Positions 36,117 to 45,243 of a stretch of 64,000 nucleotides of DNA are shown here, one piece after another. The position numbers and the translations under genes are program-made. The notes under the pieces are model-generated. The model worked only from the letters and a program-made list of their open reading frames with translations, was not told where the DNA came from and did not search any database. This DNA is from Alcaligenaceae bacterium. Its GTDB lineage: Bacteria > Pseudomonadota > Gammaproteobacteria > Burkholderiales > Burkholderiaceae_B. The stretch's first letter is position 1. The number at the start of each line of letters is the position of its first letter. Location of the stretch: assembly GCA_030538235.1 (NCBI GenBank), contig JAUNUJ010000003.1, positions 124,001 through 188,000 of the forward strand, read 5' to 3'.

Positions 36117-36752
36117 TCAGATCCTGTCTTCGTCACTTTGCTCTGATTGTTTGGCGGCGAGTATTTTTCTTTGTTGCATCACGTCAAGGGCGACTTTATA
36201 GCAATCATTGACATGGGATCTACCGACAAATCGCATGGCGCCGTAACTGATTCCGCCGGCTAATACCGGGCCTAAAAAAGGCACAAACTTAAAACCGGTT
36301 TTGGCAGTGCCGGCTGTGGCTGCCTTGGCACCTGCTGTGGTCACTGTTTTAATCACCGCTTCTCGCGTAATCAGTTTGCCGATTAAGGCAGTACCAATTT
36401 TGGTAATGGCGATTAGCGTCATTTCTTTTAATTGTGGGTCTAAGGCTTCGATTTGTTCGGCTGATAAGCCAAATTTCTTGTTAATTTTAGGTATTAAATT
36501 CATCAAAATACTGACATCGGTAGCAATATCAATACCCGGAATCGGCACCGCAGCCACGGCACCGGAGAAGAAGGAACTGCTACTGACCAGCTCATAACAT
36601 TCATCACGAATCTTAAGTAGGTGTAATTCTTCAATCGATAAGTTTTGAACGTCTTTGATGGCAGGATCAACGACGCCGGACTCAGTCTTTTTTCTAATAT
36701 TTTTAAGACTGCTCACTGCTTTTTTAGGAATGATATTAGTAAATTTCGACAT
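36117..36752 (-). CDS. Putative membrane-associated helical protein (EcsC/DUF697-like)
   Basis: 211 residues, unknown function. Two Gly/Ala-rich hydrophobic stretches are visible: around residue 60 (FFSGAVAAVPIPGIDIATD) and about 165-180 (FVPFLGPVLAGGISYGAM). Ala-rich sequence (AGAKAATAGTAKTG) lies between them. VPIPGIDIATDVSILMNLIP and FGLSAEQIEAL recall the C-terminal helical region of DUF697/EcsC-type proteins. No GTPase domain or motif is present. The family call is tentative. Confidence 0.5.
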   Translation of the reverse strand: MSKFTNIIPKKAVSSLKNIRKKTESGVVDPAIKDVQNLSIEELHLLKIRDECYELVSSSSFFSGAVAAVPIPGIDIATDVSILMNLIPKINKKFGLSAEQIEALDPQLKEMTLIAITKIGTALIGKLITREAVIKTVTTAGAKAATAGTAKTGFKFVPFLGPVLAGGISYGAMRFVGRSHVNDCYKVALDVMQQRKILAAKQSEQSDEDRI

Positions 36753-36893
36753 ATGAAGAGAGGCACTATTCGAAGTTTTGAAATTGTTTAATCATTCATA
36801 ATACGTCACTAAGCGCTGTCGTTTCAATGAGGAAGACATAGTTAGAGACTTAATATGGCTTGTCACCCATACTATAGACTTGGATCTATGGTC

Positions 36894-37382
36894 TTATAAC
36901 CAACGACGGACTTGTTTTTTGTAAGTCAGATATTCGTTTTGGAATTTAGTCTGTAGCGCATGCTCTTCTGGCATAATCTGAAATCGCGTCATATATGCAA
37001 TGTAAAATCCGATGCCCAGTATGGCGATGATATTGCCCAATTGTACCGCCCAAGCAACAAGTAAAAACAACATGCCTAAGTACATGGGATTTCGACTATA
37101 GCGGTAGATGCCTGTATTAACTAGCTTTGAGGCATCAGCCGGTCGTTTTGGGTTGCCGGTGGTTTTATGCCGCATAAAGGCGACAATGCCACTCAAACCA
37201 ATGATGAGACCGAGCAGTATGAATAGACTGATGAGCAGAGTATTGGCTGACCAACTGTTATTTAAACTTGGAAAAAGCCGCGCTGCCAACCACATCAGCA
37301 GTCCACTGAGTAATGCCACCACAGGGGGAGGCAGGAGTAATTCTAAGGCTTTCATGATGATTAGTGACCTTGTGTTATTCAA
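36894..37382 (-). CDS. Isoprenylcysteine carboxyl methyltransferase-like membrane protein
   Basis: 162 residues with four to five transmembrane segments. The C-terminal half has the ICMT/PEMT signature GIYRYSRNPMYLGML and later MPEEHALQTKFQNEYLTYKK. These are SAM-dependent integral-membrane methyltransferases. Bacterial members methylate unknown small or lipid-linked substrates. Its start overlaps the 3' end of the Crp/Fnr gene by 8 bp, so the two are translated together. The link to metal transport is only by context. Confidence 0.82.
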   Translation of the reverse strand: MNNTRSLIIMKALELLLPPPVVALLSGLLMWLAARLFPSLNNSWSANTLLISLFILLGLIIGLSGIVAFMRHKTTGNPKRPADASKLVNTGIYRYSRNPMYLGMLFLLVAWAVQLGNIIAILGIGFYIAYMTRFQIMPEEHALQTKFQNEYLTYKKQVRRWL

Positions 37383-38082
37383 CTAGCAGGAGTGCATCTA
37401 AATCGAGGATCTTGATGTGTCGTTGGCCACTTTGCTCGATCCAGCCGGCCTCTTCGAATTCACCGAGTCGACGACTGACGGTTTCTGGTGTTGTACCAAG
37501 AAAAGAAGCAAGATCTCGGCGACTCATTGGTAGTTCATAGTGTTCAGAATTCATAAGTTCGACTTGTTTGGCTAAGTAATCTGCCAGACGGGCATTGATC
37601 GATGCGGTCGCGATGGTGGCGGTTTGTTTCTCACTGACTTCTAAGCGACGGGAGAGCTCTGCCAAGACATGTAAAGCGATGCCCGGATATTGAGTCAGTA
37701 ATTCCTGCATATCAGCCCGATAAATCGTACAGACTTCAGATGTCTGTATGGCTTCGGCATAAGAGTCCTGGGCAGCGGAGGAGAACAGGGTTTCACCGGC
37801 AAAGTCGCCCGGGTTCAAAATACGCACTAATTGCTCTTTGCCTGACTCTGATAGTCGATAGACCTTGATTTTGCCTTTGTGCACGATAAAAAGCTTGTCT
37901 GAGGGGTCGCCGGCGCGATGAATCAACTCACCACGTTGATATACCCGCATCGTGGCTTTGTCAGCAATCACGCTTAACTCTTGATGAGGTAAGTGCCGGA
38001 AAATAGGAACTCGCGAAACACATAAAGAAGGGATATGTTCGCAATCGGCATCTGCTGTGGTTGATGTTGTCTTATCGTTCAT
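37375..38082 (-). CDS. Crp/Fnr-family transcriptional regulator
   Basis: 235 residues. A cyclic-nucleotide-binding-like domain (about 25-140, with GELIHRAGDPSDKLFIVHKG and NPGDFAGE) precedes a winged HTH (about 160-225, MSRRDLASFLGTTPETVSRR). The N-terminus has Cys in DCEHIPSLC, but not the four-Cys cluster of oxygen-sensing Fnr. FlpA-like regulators of this kind often sit beside heavy-metal ATPases. It is the probable local regulator of the ATPase genes immediately upstream. Confidence 0.85.
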   Translation of the reverse strand: MNDKTTSTTADADCEHIPSLCVSRVPIFRHLPHQELSVIADKATMRVYQRGELIHRAGDPSDKLFIVHKGKIKVYRLSESGKEQLVRILNPGDFAGETLFSSAAQDSYAEAIQTSEVCTIYRADMQELLTQYPGIALHVLAELSRRLEVSEKQTATIATASINARLADYLAKQVELMNSEHYELPMSRRDLASFLGTTPETVSRRLGEFEEAGWIEQSGQRHIKILDLDALLLVE

Positions 38083-38113
38083 AGCTAGCTCATAGGGGTG
38101 ATGAAGCAGAAAT

Positions 38114-38145
38114 AGGCACTCCGCTTAGTGTGATGTGGAGTGCCT
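38114..38145 (-). terminator. Hairpin after P1B ATPase gene
   Basis: AGGCACTCC (38114-38122) pairs perfectly with GGAGTGCCT (38137-38145). The T run is stronger on the plus strand, so on the minus strand it may only partly separate the ATPase from the Crp/Fnr gene. Confidence 0.5.
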
Positions 38146-38172
38146 TGTTTTTCAGTCTAGCCGAAGTGCAAG

Positions 38173-40077
38173 CTAGCTGGCAAGTCGTGTTTTTGTTGCC
38201 GGTGATTGCGACGCATCACTTTCTTTAGCTACCTTGCGCGCTCGGTAGCGTATCAGTCTGACTGCGTTGAGAGTCACGAGCAACACACTCAGCTCATGAA
38301 TTAGCATGCCGGAGGCTAAGAAAACCTTACCGAGTAGCACGCCTGCCAGTAAAAAGACAACCGTACCCACGGCTAAAATCGTGTTTTGCTGCATATTGCT
38401 TACGGTGGCCTTTGCCAAAGAGTAAGCGTGAGCAAATTGGTCGAGTCGGTCCGACATCAGTACAATATCAGCGGTTTCCATCGAGATGTCAGTGCCGCCA
38501 ATACCCATGGCTAAACCGACATCGGCAGTCGCTAGCGCAGGGGCATCATTGATACCATCACCGACCATCGCAACACGATATCCCTGCTCCTTGAATTTAT
38601 TAACCCAGGTGACCTTGTCTTGCGGCAAGAGTTCGGCATGCACCGCATCAAGGCCTAGCTCATCACCCACCAGTTTCGCCGTGTGACGGTTATCCCCAGT
38701 TAACATGATGGCTTGTTTCACGCCACTCCTACGTAACTGTTGAATAGCGTCTTTGGCCTCGGCTTTGATTTGGTCAGCAATTGAGATAACGCCGACCAGT
38801 TTTTGGTCAATGGCAATGAGTACGGCGGTATTGCCTGCTTTTTCGCGAGCGGTGGCGTATGTTTCGACAGCGTCTTCAACTGAAACGCCATTTTCGCGCA
38901 TTAATTGACGATTACCAATCAGTAGATGGTGTCCGGCAACTGTCGCCGTCATACCATTACCCTTAATAATTTGTACGTTTTGTGGCTCTTCAGTGAGTAA
39001 GAGCTCACGTTTTTTAGCCTCTGCAACAATGGTTTGACCCAGATGATGCTCTGATAAACGCTCGGCCTCAGCAACTAAACGGAGTAAGTCGTTTTCTTCC
39101 ATACCCCAGCTCTTAACATCAGTGACCTCGGGTTTGCCTTTGGTTAAGGTGCCGGTTTTGTCAAAAATAACCAAATCGATTTTGGAGAGTCGCTCCATAA
39201 TTTCCCCGCCTTTTACCAAGACCCCATTGCGTGCACCATTACCGATGCCGGCGACCATGGAAACCGGGGCGGAGATAACCAGAGCGCCCGGACAGGCAAT
39301 AACCAAGAAGGTCAGAGCAATTTCGACGTTACCGGATAGTAAATAGACCAAGATGGATAAAATCACAATGGTCGGCGTATAAATCTGCGCAAAACGGTCC
39401 AAGAATTTTTGGGTTTTAGTCTTGGATTCTTGAGCTTCTTCGACCATTTCAATGATTTTAGAGAAGGTCGTGTCATCACCAATGCGGTCGGCCGTCACTT
39501 CAATATAGCCATTATCAATAATAGTCCCACTGAAGACACGGTCGCCCGTTGATTTGTTGGCCGGCACGGATTCGCCGGTGATAGCGGCTTCGACAATTAA
39601 GGCTTGACCGCTCACAATAGCACCGTCAACAGCGACTTTTTCACCTGAACGAATTAAGATGCGATCGCCTTTAACAACTTCTTCTACAGGCACTTTGAAG
39701 TGACCCTCAGGACGAATGACGGTGGCTTCGGTAGGCGTCTGGTCAATCAGATTACGTAAGGAAGAACGCGTTTTCTCAAGCGTACGTGATTCTAAATAGG
39801 CCCCGAAAATAAATAAAAAGGTGACGACTGCTGATTCGACATACTCACCGATAATCAGGGCGCCAACAACGGCGATGGTAACTAATAATTCAATACTGAA
39901 GGCTTTCATGCGTAATGCTTTGAAAGCTTTAATGGCAATAAAATAGCCGGCAAATAGGGAAGATGCAATCAGGATATAGTCCTTCCACTGCGAGAATCCG
40001 GCCAGATGCAGGATAAATGCCATCAGCAGCATCAGACCGGTGATACCGGCGATATGAGAGTTTTTAAGTTTGTTCAT
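38173..40077 (-). CDS. P1B-type heavy-metal-translocating ATPase
   Basis: About 634 residues. The phosphorylation site is DKTGTLTKGK (about 310), the hinge is GDGINDAPALATADVG, TGES is in AAITGESVPANK, and an HP motif is seen as SEHHLGQT. The membrane metal site is CPG (VIACPGALVISAPVSMVAG) instead of CPC. There is no N-terminal HMA domain; the separate HMA protein upstream may fill that role. GGAG six bases before the ATG at 40077 selects this start over one four codons earlier. The metal is uncertain. Confidence 0.9.
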   Translation of the reverse strand: MNKLKNSHIAGITGLMLLMAFILHLAGFSQWKDYILIASSLFAGYFIAIKAFKALRMKAFSIELLVTIAVVGALIIGEYVESAVVTFLFIFGAYLESRTLEKTRSSLRNLIDQTPTEATVIRPEGHFKVPVEEVVKGDRILIRSGEKVAVDGAIVSGQALIVEAAITGESVPANKSTGDRVFSGTIIDNGYIEVTADRIGDDTTFSKIIEMVEEAQESKTKTQKFLDRFAQIYTPTIVILSILVYLLSGNVEIALTFLVIACPGALVISAPVSMVAGIGNGARNGVLVKGGEIMERLSKIDLVIFDKTGTLTKGKPEVTDVKSWGMEENDLLRLVAEAERLSEHHLGQTIVAEAKKRELLLTEEPQNVQIIKGNGMTATVAGHHLLIGNRQLMRENGVSVEDAVETYATAREKAGNTAVLIAIDQKLVGVISIADQIKAEAKDAIQQLRRSGVKQAIMLTGDNRHTAKLVGDELGLDAVHAELLPQDKVTWVNKFKEQGYRVAMVGDGINDAPALATADVGLAMGIGGTDISMETADIVLMSDRLDQFAHAYSLAKATVSNMQQNTILAVGTVVFLLAGVLLGKVFLASGMLIHELSVLLVTLNAVRLIRYRARKVAKESDASQSPATKTRLAS

Positions 40078-40114
40078 GTTGTGCTCCATGTATCATGTAT
40101 CCGATTGAAGGGCG

Positions 40115-40150
40115 TCGGATATTAGTCACGGGATAATGACTAATATCCGA
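40115..40150 (-). promoter_or_regulatory. Perfect 14-bp inverted repeat between HMA and P1B ATPase genes
   Basis: TCGGATATTAGTCA (40115-40128), eight-base loop, TGACTAATATCCGA (40137-40150). It lies in the 82-bp gap between the two genes and has no T run. It could be an intercistronic mRNA stabiliser or attenuator that makes more chaperone than pump, or a regulator site. Confidence 0.6.
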
Positions 40151-40159
40151 GCGGTGCCT

Positions 40160-40381
40160 TTATGACACTTTTTGTGAGAGAACTGTGTAGCCGAGTTTTT
40201 CGATGGTGTCTTGAATATCATCGGCTGTGGTTTTACCTTCATCGAATTCGACGCGTACGCGTCCTGAGTTAAACATCACTTGTACTTCTTGTACACCGTC
40301 TGCTTTTGAGACGGTGCTTTCAATCTTTCTGACGCAAGATGGGCAAGTGAAAGGTTCCATGTTAAATACGGCTTTAGTCAT
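40160..40381 (-). CDS. Heavy-metal-associated (HMA/CopZ-like) protein
   Basis: 73 residues with a single HMA fold. The metal site is MEPFTCPSCVRKIE (CxxC), followed by DGVQEVQVMFNSGRVRVEFD. Such small proteins bind Cu+ or related soft metals and hand them to P1B ATPases. AGGAG lies eight bases before the ATG at 40381, so the longer frame from 40444 is rejected. It precedes the P1B ATPase, which lacks its own HMA domain, so the pair probably works together. Confidence 0.9.
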   Translation of the reverse strand: MTKAVFNMEPFTCPSCVRKIESTVSKADGVQEVQVMFNSGRVRVEFDEGKTTADDIQDTIEKLGYTVLSQKVS

Positions 40382-40562
40382 TTGATTTCTCCTAGTGGTT
40401 GTTTGTACAGTTTTATGATAAGAGAGGAGGGCCGCTTTAAACATTGACGGGTGACAAGTTTGAGCGGGTAGGTGAAAATATATTTTTAATGCAACTTAAA
40501 GGGACAAGAGCGCAGTAGCTGAGGGTAGGCGTAGTACGGAATTAGGCGGTTTTTAAGAACGC

Positions 40563-40600
40563 AAAAAAATCCCCCGAATCAGCAAAGTAATACGGGGGAT
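40563..40600 (-). terminator. Strong terminator of the P2-type ATPase gene
   Basis: Read on the minus strand, ATCCCCCG and CGGGGGAT form a perfect eight-pair stem followed by seven T. It ends about 15 bp after the ATPase stop and separates it from the HMA gene. Confidence 0.88.
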
Positions 40601-40615
40601 AGTCTCCATTTATTC

Positions 40616-43360
40616 TTATTTAGCCATTTGTAAGCGCGAGGCTAAACCAATTTTGCGGACCACGAATTTTTCAAATTCAGCGACAAAGAATAATAAAAAG
40701 GCAGCGCCAAATACTTTGAGCCATTCCAGTAGCGATAGCCCCGCAGAGTTAAAAATAGTCTGCATAAAAGGCGCGTAGGTATAAAGTAATTGCAAGGGTA
40801 TACAAGCGGCAATAGCAATTAAAACATAGCGGTTGCCGAATAAACCTTCGCGGTTTATCACCGACAGGAAGGTGTGACGGCTATTAAATAAATAAACCAT
40901 TTCACAAACCACAATAATATTAACTGTCATGGTGCGCGCGACTTCTAAGCTGGTACCCTGATTGAGCTCCCACAAAAACACCCCAAGGGCGCCAATCATA
41001 ATGACGATAGAGACCATAATCACTCGCCAGATAAAAAAGCCGGACAATAGGGGTTCTGTCGGCGGTCGAGGACGACGGTCCATGATGCCTTTTTCCGTCG
41101 GCTCAAAGGCTAGGGCGAGACCCAAGGTTCCCGAAGTGGCCATATTAACCCATAGCACTTGTGCCGGGGTCAGCGGTAGGACCAGCTCAAAGAGAATGGC
41201 AGCGATCACAACCAGCATCTCGCCGCCATTTGTCGGTAGCACAAAAAGGATAAACTTTTTAAGATTGTCATAGATGGCTCGGCCCTCGCTGACGGCTGAG
41301 GCAATGGTGGCAAAGTTATCATCTGCCAGTACGATATCCGAGGCTTCTTTGGCCGCATCGGTGCCTTTAAGGCCCATGGCTACACCGACATCTGCGCGTT
41401 TTAGGGCTGGGGCATCATTAACCCCGTCACCGGTCATGGCCACTACCTGTTGATTGTCTTGTAGAGCTTGAACTAAACGTAATTTATGTTCGGGCGCGGC
41501 GCGGGCAAAAATATCGACCTCCATTACCACAGTGCGCAAGGTATCGTCGTCCATTACTGCGACTTCAGCCCCGGTCAAGGCGGCCTTGCCGACTCCGATA
41601 TTTAATTGTTCCCCGATGGCACGTGCCGTTTCAACGTGGTCACCGGTAATCATTTTGACGCGAATGCCGGCGCGATGACAATCGGCTACTGCTCGTACGG
41701 CTTCTTCACGTGGTGGATCGACTATGCCTATGAGAGCAAGCATCACAAAATCCGAGGACATATCGGAGAAATCCAGTAAATCACTGTGTGGGGCCGAGCA
41801 TTTATAGCCTATAGCCAATAAGCGCAAGCCTTGGGCAGCCATATCAGTGGCCATGCGTCGCCAATAGTCTATGTCGAGTGCACTTTCGCCGTCTTTGCCT
41901 AATTGGCGGCTGCACATGTCCAGAATGCGTTCCGGTGCGCCTTTGGCAAATATCCAAGGTGAATTTTGTTCATCACAATGGTAGGTTGCCATAAAGCGAT
42001 GTTGTGATTCGAAAGGAATCGCATCAATTCGAGCCCACGCTTCGTTGACGCCAGGCTCAAGCTGAATGCCGGCTTTTTGACCCAACACGCGTAAAGCGCC
42101 CTCAGTGGGGTCGCCGACAATACGCCAATTCCCATCTTCTTGATGCAAGCGAGCGTCATTGCACAATATGCCTGCGCGAATCGCTAAGTCTAACTCAGGG
42201 TGCTCTGCTAAGCTGATGGGACGACGGTCAATTAGCAAGTTACCTTCAGGAGCATAGCCAATGCCCTCGACATGGACGCGATAGTCAACACCGATAATGC
42301 GTTGAACGGTCATTTCGTTACGTGTCAGGGTGCCGGTTTTATCTGAACAAATCACCGTCACTGAACCCAATGCTTCCACTGCAGGTAAGCGACGAACAAT
42401 GGCATTGCGTTGTGCCATTCGGCGCACACCGAGGGCAAGAGTTACCGTCATCAGGGCCGGTAGACCTTCAGGAATAGCAGAAGCAGTTAACGCCACGACC
42501 ATCATAAGCATGTCACTGGCACTGTTGCCGCGCCATAGAGTGCCTAGTAAAAATACAATGGCTGAAAGACCTAAAATAAAAAAGGCCAGTTGACGAGCAA
42601 AGTAATCGACTTGACGGATCAAAGGAGTCGTTAAGTGGCGAATATCGGCCAACATCTGATTGATTTTACCGAGCTCGGTGTTGGCACCGGTGGCGACCAC
42701 AATCCCCAAGGCTTTACCGTAAACCACGGTGGTACCGGAGTAGGCCATATTGAAACGGTCTCCTAAAGGGGCGTCCTGTGCTGCCTCTTCGGTGTGTTTA
42801 TCAACGGCTAATGACTCACCGGTTAACGCGGCTTCTTCAATGCGTAAATTGCGTATATTAACCAAGCGTAAATCGGCTGGCACTCGGTCGCCGGAACTCA
42901 AAGCAACTAAATCACCCGGCACCAGCTCGCTGGCATCAATGTCTTGGCGCTGACCATCGCGAATCACCGTGGCGTGTAGTGACAACATGCTCCGGATGGC
43001 ATCAAGTGCCGATTCGGCTTTACCCTCTTGAATAAAGCCGATGATCGCGTTAAGCACCACCGCTAACATCAAGACGCCGGTATCAATCCAGAAACCTAAG
43101 ACCGCGGTAATAACCGCAGCGCCGATCATCACATAGAGCAATAGGTTGTGAAATTGCAGTAAAAAGCGTTGTAGGGGGCCGCGTTTCTTTGGAGGCGTTA
43201 GACGGTTAGCACCATATTTTTCTAGACGTTGTGTGGCCTCTTCATGGCTAAGGCCACCTTTTTCACATCCTAGTTTTTGTCTTACTTCAGCGGCAGTTAA
43301 TGTGTGCCAGTTAGTGGTAGAGGCGTGCTTAGAAGTTTCTTCTGTTACGCGGTTTGTCAT
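40616..43360 (-). CDS. P2-type cation-transporting ATPase (Ca2+/Na+-like)
   Basis: 914 residues, about 10 transmembrane helices. It has an N-terminal cation-ATPase domain (about 20-90), TGES in EAALTGESLAVDK, phosphorylation site CSDKTGTLTRNEM, nucleotide-binding KGAPERIL and hinge MTGDGVNDAPALKRADVGVAMG. The C-terminal helices have PLTPAQVLWVNMATSGTLGLALAFEP. This SERCA/PMR1-like group moves Ca2+, Mn2+, Na+ or K+; the ion cannot be fixed. It is transcribed toward the HMA/P1B genes but has its own terminator. Confidence 0.9.
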   Translation of the reverse strand: MTNRVTEETSKHASTTNWHTLTAAEVRQKLGCEKGGLSHEEATQRLEKYGANRLTPPKKRGPLQRFLLQFHNLLLYVMIGAAVITAVLGFWIDTGVLMLAVVLNAIIGFIQEGKAESALDAIRSMLSLHATVIRDGQRQDIDASELVPGDLVALSSGDRVPADLRLVNIRNLRIEEAALTGESLAVDKHTEEAAQDAPLGDRFNMAYSGTTVVYGKALGIVVATGANTELGKINQMLADIRHLTTPLIRQVDYFARQLAFFILGLSAIVFLLGTLWRGNSASDMLMMVVALTASAIPEGLPALMTVTLALGVRRMAQRNAIVRRLPAVEALGSVTVICSDKTGTLTRNEMTVQRIIGVDYRVHVEGIGYAPEGNLLIDRRPISLAEHPELDLAIRAGILCNDARLHQEDGNWRIVGDPTEGALRVLGQKAGIQLEPGVNEAWARIDAIPFESQHRFMATYHCDEQNSPWIFAKGAPERILDMCSRQLGKDGESALDIDYWRRMATDMAAQGLRLLAIGYKCSAPHSDLLDFSDMSSDFVMLALIGIVDPPREEAVRAVADCHRAGIRVKMITGDHVETARAIGEQLNIGVGKAALTGAEVAVMDDDTLRTVVMEVDIFARAAPEHKLRLVQALQDNQQVVAMTGDGVNDAPALKRADVGVAMGLKGTDAAKEASDIVLADDNFATIASAVSEGRAIYDNLKKFILFVLPTNGGEMLVVIAAILFELVLPLTPAQVLWVNMATSGTLGLALAFEPTEKGIMDRRPRPPTEPLLSGFFIWRVIMVSIVIMIGALGVFLWELNQGTSLEVARTMTVNIIVVCEMVYLFNSRHTFLSVINREGLFGNRYVLIAIAACIPLQLLYTYAPFMQTIFNSAGLSLLEWLKVFGAAFLLFFVAEFEKFVVRKIGLASRLQMAK

Positions 43361-43881
43361 GCAAGAGTCCTAGCTATTATTAAACGGTCTATAGAAATAA
43401 CGTGGGGGCGCCGTTTGGAAATTGAGCAAATACCCAACAAAGCTAAATTAACAAAAAATTTAAGATTTAAATTAACACCTTATACAGTTCAGGTGTTTGA
43501 AGAGTTAAAAGTCTTGATGGGATTTAGGAGTGATCTATTTGCTACCGTGTAGTTTATCACTTTAATTTTTATAATCGGTATTGAGAGTTTTAGTGGTTTT
43601 GTTTGGTGCACCGTATGTTATTAAAATTAACGACAAAAACTACTAAGAACTACAGTGATTCAGCACCCTTAAGATGCAATTTGCCAATAAATCGATACCT
43701 CCTGTAACTCACTCTGTTGAGACGATAAGATATACTTTTTTAATAAAATTCCGATGCTGTTGAATAGTTAAAGCTGACTAAGTGGTTTATAAACCATAGA
43801 GCTTAGGGGCAGTAAGGATTTTTGTTTTAGATAGTGTCAGTGCTTTATTTGCAATGAATTTCAAATAAAAGGAGAGTCATT
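43361..43881. other. 521-bp intergenic region, P2 ATPase / CigR-like
   Basis: AT-rich, no supported gene. A plus-strand frame running 43304-43552 starts inside the ATPase gene and has no family look. A perfect 14-bp palindrome TGGTTTATAAACCA (43783-43796) lies about 85 bp before the CigR-like start. AAAGGAGAG near 43868 is the ribosome binding site of that gene. Confidence 0.5.
43783..43796. promoter_or_regulatory. Perfect palindrome upstream of CigR-like gene
   Basis: TGGTTTATAAACCA, seven perfect pairs with no spacer. Candidate operator for the downstream envelope gene. Confidence 0.35.
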
Positions 43882-44577
43882 ATGAGAGCCGGTATCGCTG
43901 TAACCGCATCGTTGATAGCCGCTTGTTCATTGGCCTTTAGTGCCCAAGCTGCACCACCTGAAGGTAAAGGCCCGGGCAATAACGCCGGCAAGGGCAATCC
44001 TCAGGCTTCGGCTAATCAGGGCAGAGGAAATTCCGGAAACTCTGGCAAAGGTAATTTTAATCCCGGCAATAGTGCCAAAGGCAATTCCTCGAAGGCAGTA
44101 TCCGGACCCGGAAATAGTGATAAGGGTCGCCCAGAGGTGCGTGGTAATATCAATAATAATTCCAACGTCGGCCGCGGCGAAGCGTCTAATCGAGGCGATA
44201 ATTTTGATCGTCGTTACGATGCTCGAGGACGTTATTACGATTATTTTGATGATCGTCGGGATAGCAGTGGTCGCTTGCGTTCCGGTAGTTTGGTCGGTGA
44301 CCTTGTTTACGCAGGTATTACCGCGGCTTTGGCGCGTGACTATGCCTCTGATGTCGGTTTAAGAGGTTACTCGACCTTGCCACCCGGCATACGTAAAAAT
44401 TTAGCCAGAGGCAAACCGCTGCCTCCGGGGATTGCTAAGAAGATGGTTCCCGGTTCTTTGTTAGACCGTCTACCAAGACATTCGGGTTATGAGTGGCGAG
44501 TTGCTGGCTCCGATTTGGTGTTGATATCTGTAGCCACAGATATCGTTGCTGATATTCTTTACGACGTATTTAATTAA
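43882..44577 (+). CDS. RcnB/CigR-family periplasmic protein
   Basis: 231 residues. A signal peptide (about 1-28, ending AQAA) leads to a Gly/Asn/Lys/Ser-rich low-complexity segment (about 28-105, repeats of GKGN and GNSGK). An Asp/Arg/Tyr-rich linker (DRRYDARGRYYDYFDDRRD) follows. The C-terminal domain has LPPGIRKNLARGKPLPPGIA and SGYEWRVAGSDLVLI, the mark of CigR/RcnB-like proteins (CigR is an anti-virulence factor in Salmonella). Its role here is unknown. A very strong terminator follows. Confidence 0.82.
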   Translation: MRAGIAVTASLIAACSLAFSAQAAPPEGKGPGNNAGKGNPQASANQGRGNSGNSGKGNFNPGNSAKGNSSKAVSGPGNSDKGRPEVRGNINNNSNVGRGEASNRGDNFDRRYDARGRYYDYFDDRRDSSGRLRSGSLVGDLVYAGITAALARDYASDVGLRGYSTLPPGIRKNLARGKPLPPGIAKKMVPGSLLDRLPRHSGYEWRVAGSDLVLISVATDIVADILYDVFN

Positions 44578-44599
44578 CTCGATGTATTTAATCAGTGTT

Positions 44600-44640
44600 C
44601 TCAGGGTGCTTTGACCCTAATAAAAGCACCCTGAGATTTT
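44600..44640. terminator. Strong bidirectional terminator
   Basis: A 13-bp perfect stem CTCAGGGTGCTTT (44600-44612) with AAAGCACCCTGAG (44623-44635), then ATTTT. It sits between the convergent CigR-like and cytochrome genes. Confidence 0.85.
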
Positions 44641-45103
44641 AATCCTGCTGGCCGTAAAACTTTTCGACGAATGGTTTACGGAACATCTGATGACAAGCAT
44701 AACAGCTTTGTTGTGTTTTTGAGAATGACTCGATGACTTTGAGTCCATCACCTTGTTTTGCTGCTTCGCCCATGGCGGTGGCGGCTTCTGTTACTTCCAA
44801 GTCAAAACCGCGAAATTTTCCTGCCTCACTACCCAACCAAGCAAGAATTTCGACCTTTTCCGACTGCTCCGGCTCTTCGTGGTTGGCGATTTTTGTCGCT
44901 AGCTCAGCGACGCGTTCCCAGTCATCTCTGGAAATTGCCGCTGTTACTGCTTCCATATCATGAGCGAGTTGTTCCATCACCTTGTGAAGACTAGTGGTTT
45001 TTTCAGTTTGTGCGATCTCTGCATATGAGTTGGTAGCAAATGTCAGTAGACATATTGGCAAGAAAACCCTCAAAAGAGACACTGGTTTAATGATGTTTTT
45101 CAT
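44639..45103 (-). CDS. Cytochrome c (c'/c556 type), periplasmic
   Basis: About 154 residues with signal peptide cleaved after TNSYA. The haem site CYACH is close to the C-terminus (QQSCYACHQMFRKPF), as in the four-helix cytochrome c'/c556 group. These carry electrons or bind gases such as NO in the periplasm. AAGGAG lies six bases before the ATG at 45103, so the longer frame from 45148 is rejected. The divergent TetR gene lies further upstream on the same strand, about 140 bp away. Confidence 0.88.
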   Translation of the reverse strand: MKNIIKPVSLLRVFLPICLLTFATNSYAEIAQTEKTTSLHKVMEQLAHDMEAVTAAISRDDWERVAELATKIANHEEPEQSEKVEILAWLGSEAGKFRGFDLEVTEAATAMGEAAKQGDGLKVIESFSKTQQSCYACHQMFRKPFVEKFYGQQD

Positions 45104-45243
45104 ACTAATCTCCTTAGGTGGTTTGTGTTCAGGTATTAATATTGACAACGAATGACAAGGTGTCTTGAGGGGTTATGGACAGCATTGAGCAGCACACAAT
45201 AGACAGGCTATGTGATTGATCATACTAGAAGTTTCGAAGAGAA

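Noticed and set aside
43304-43552. 82-codon frame starting inside the P2-type ATPase gene
   Set aside because: It begins antisense to a real gene, has mixed composition and has no start signal. Treated as chance.
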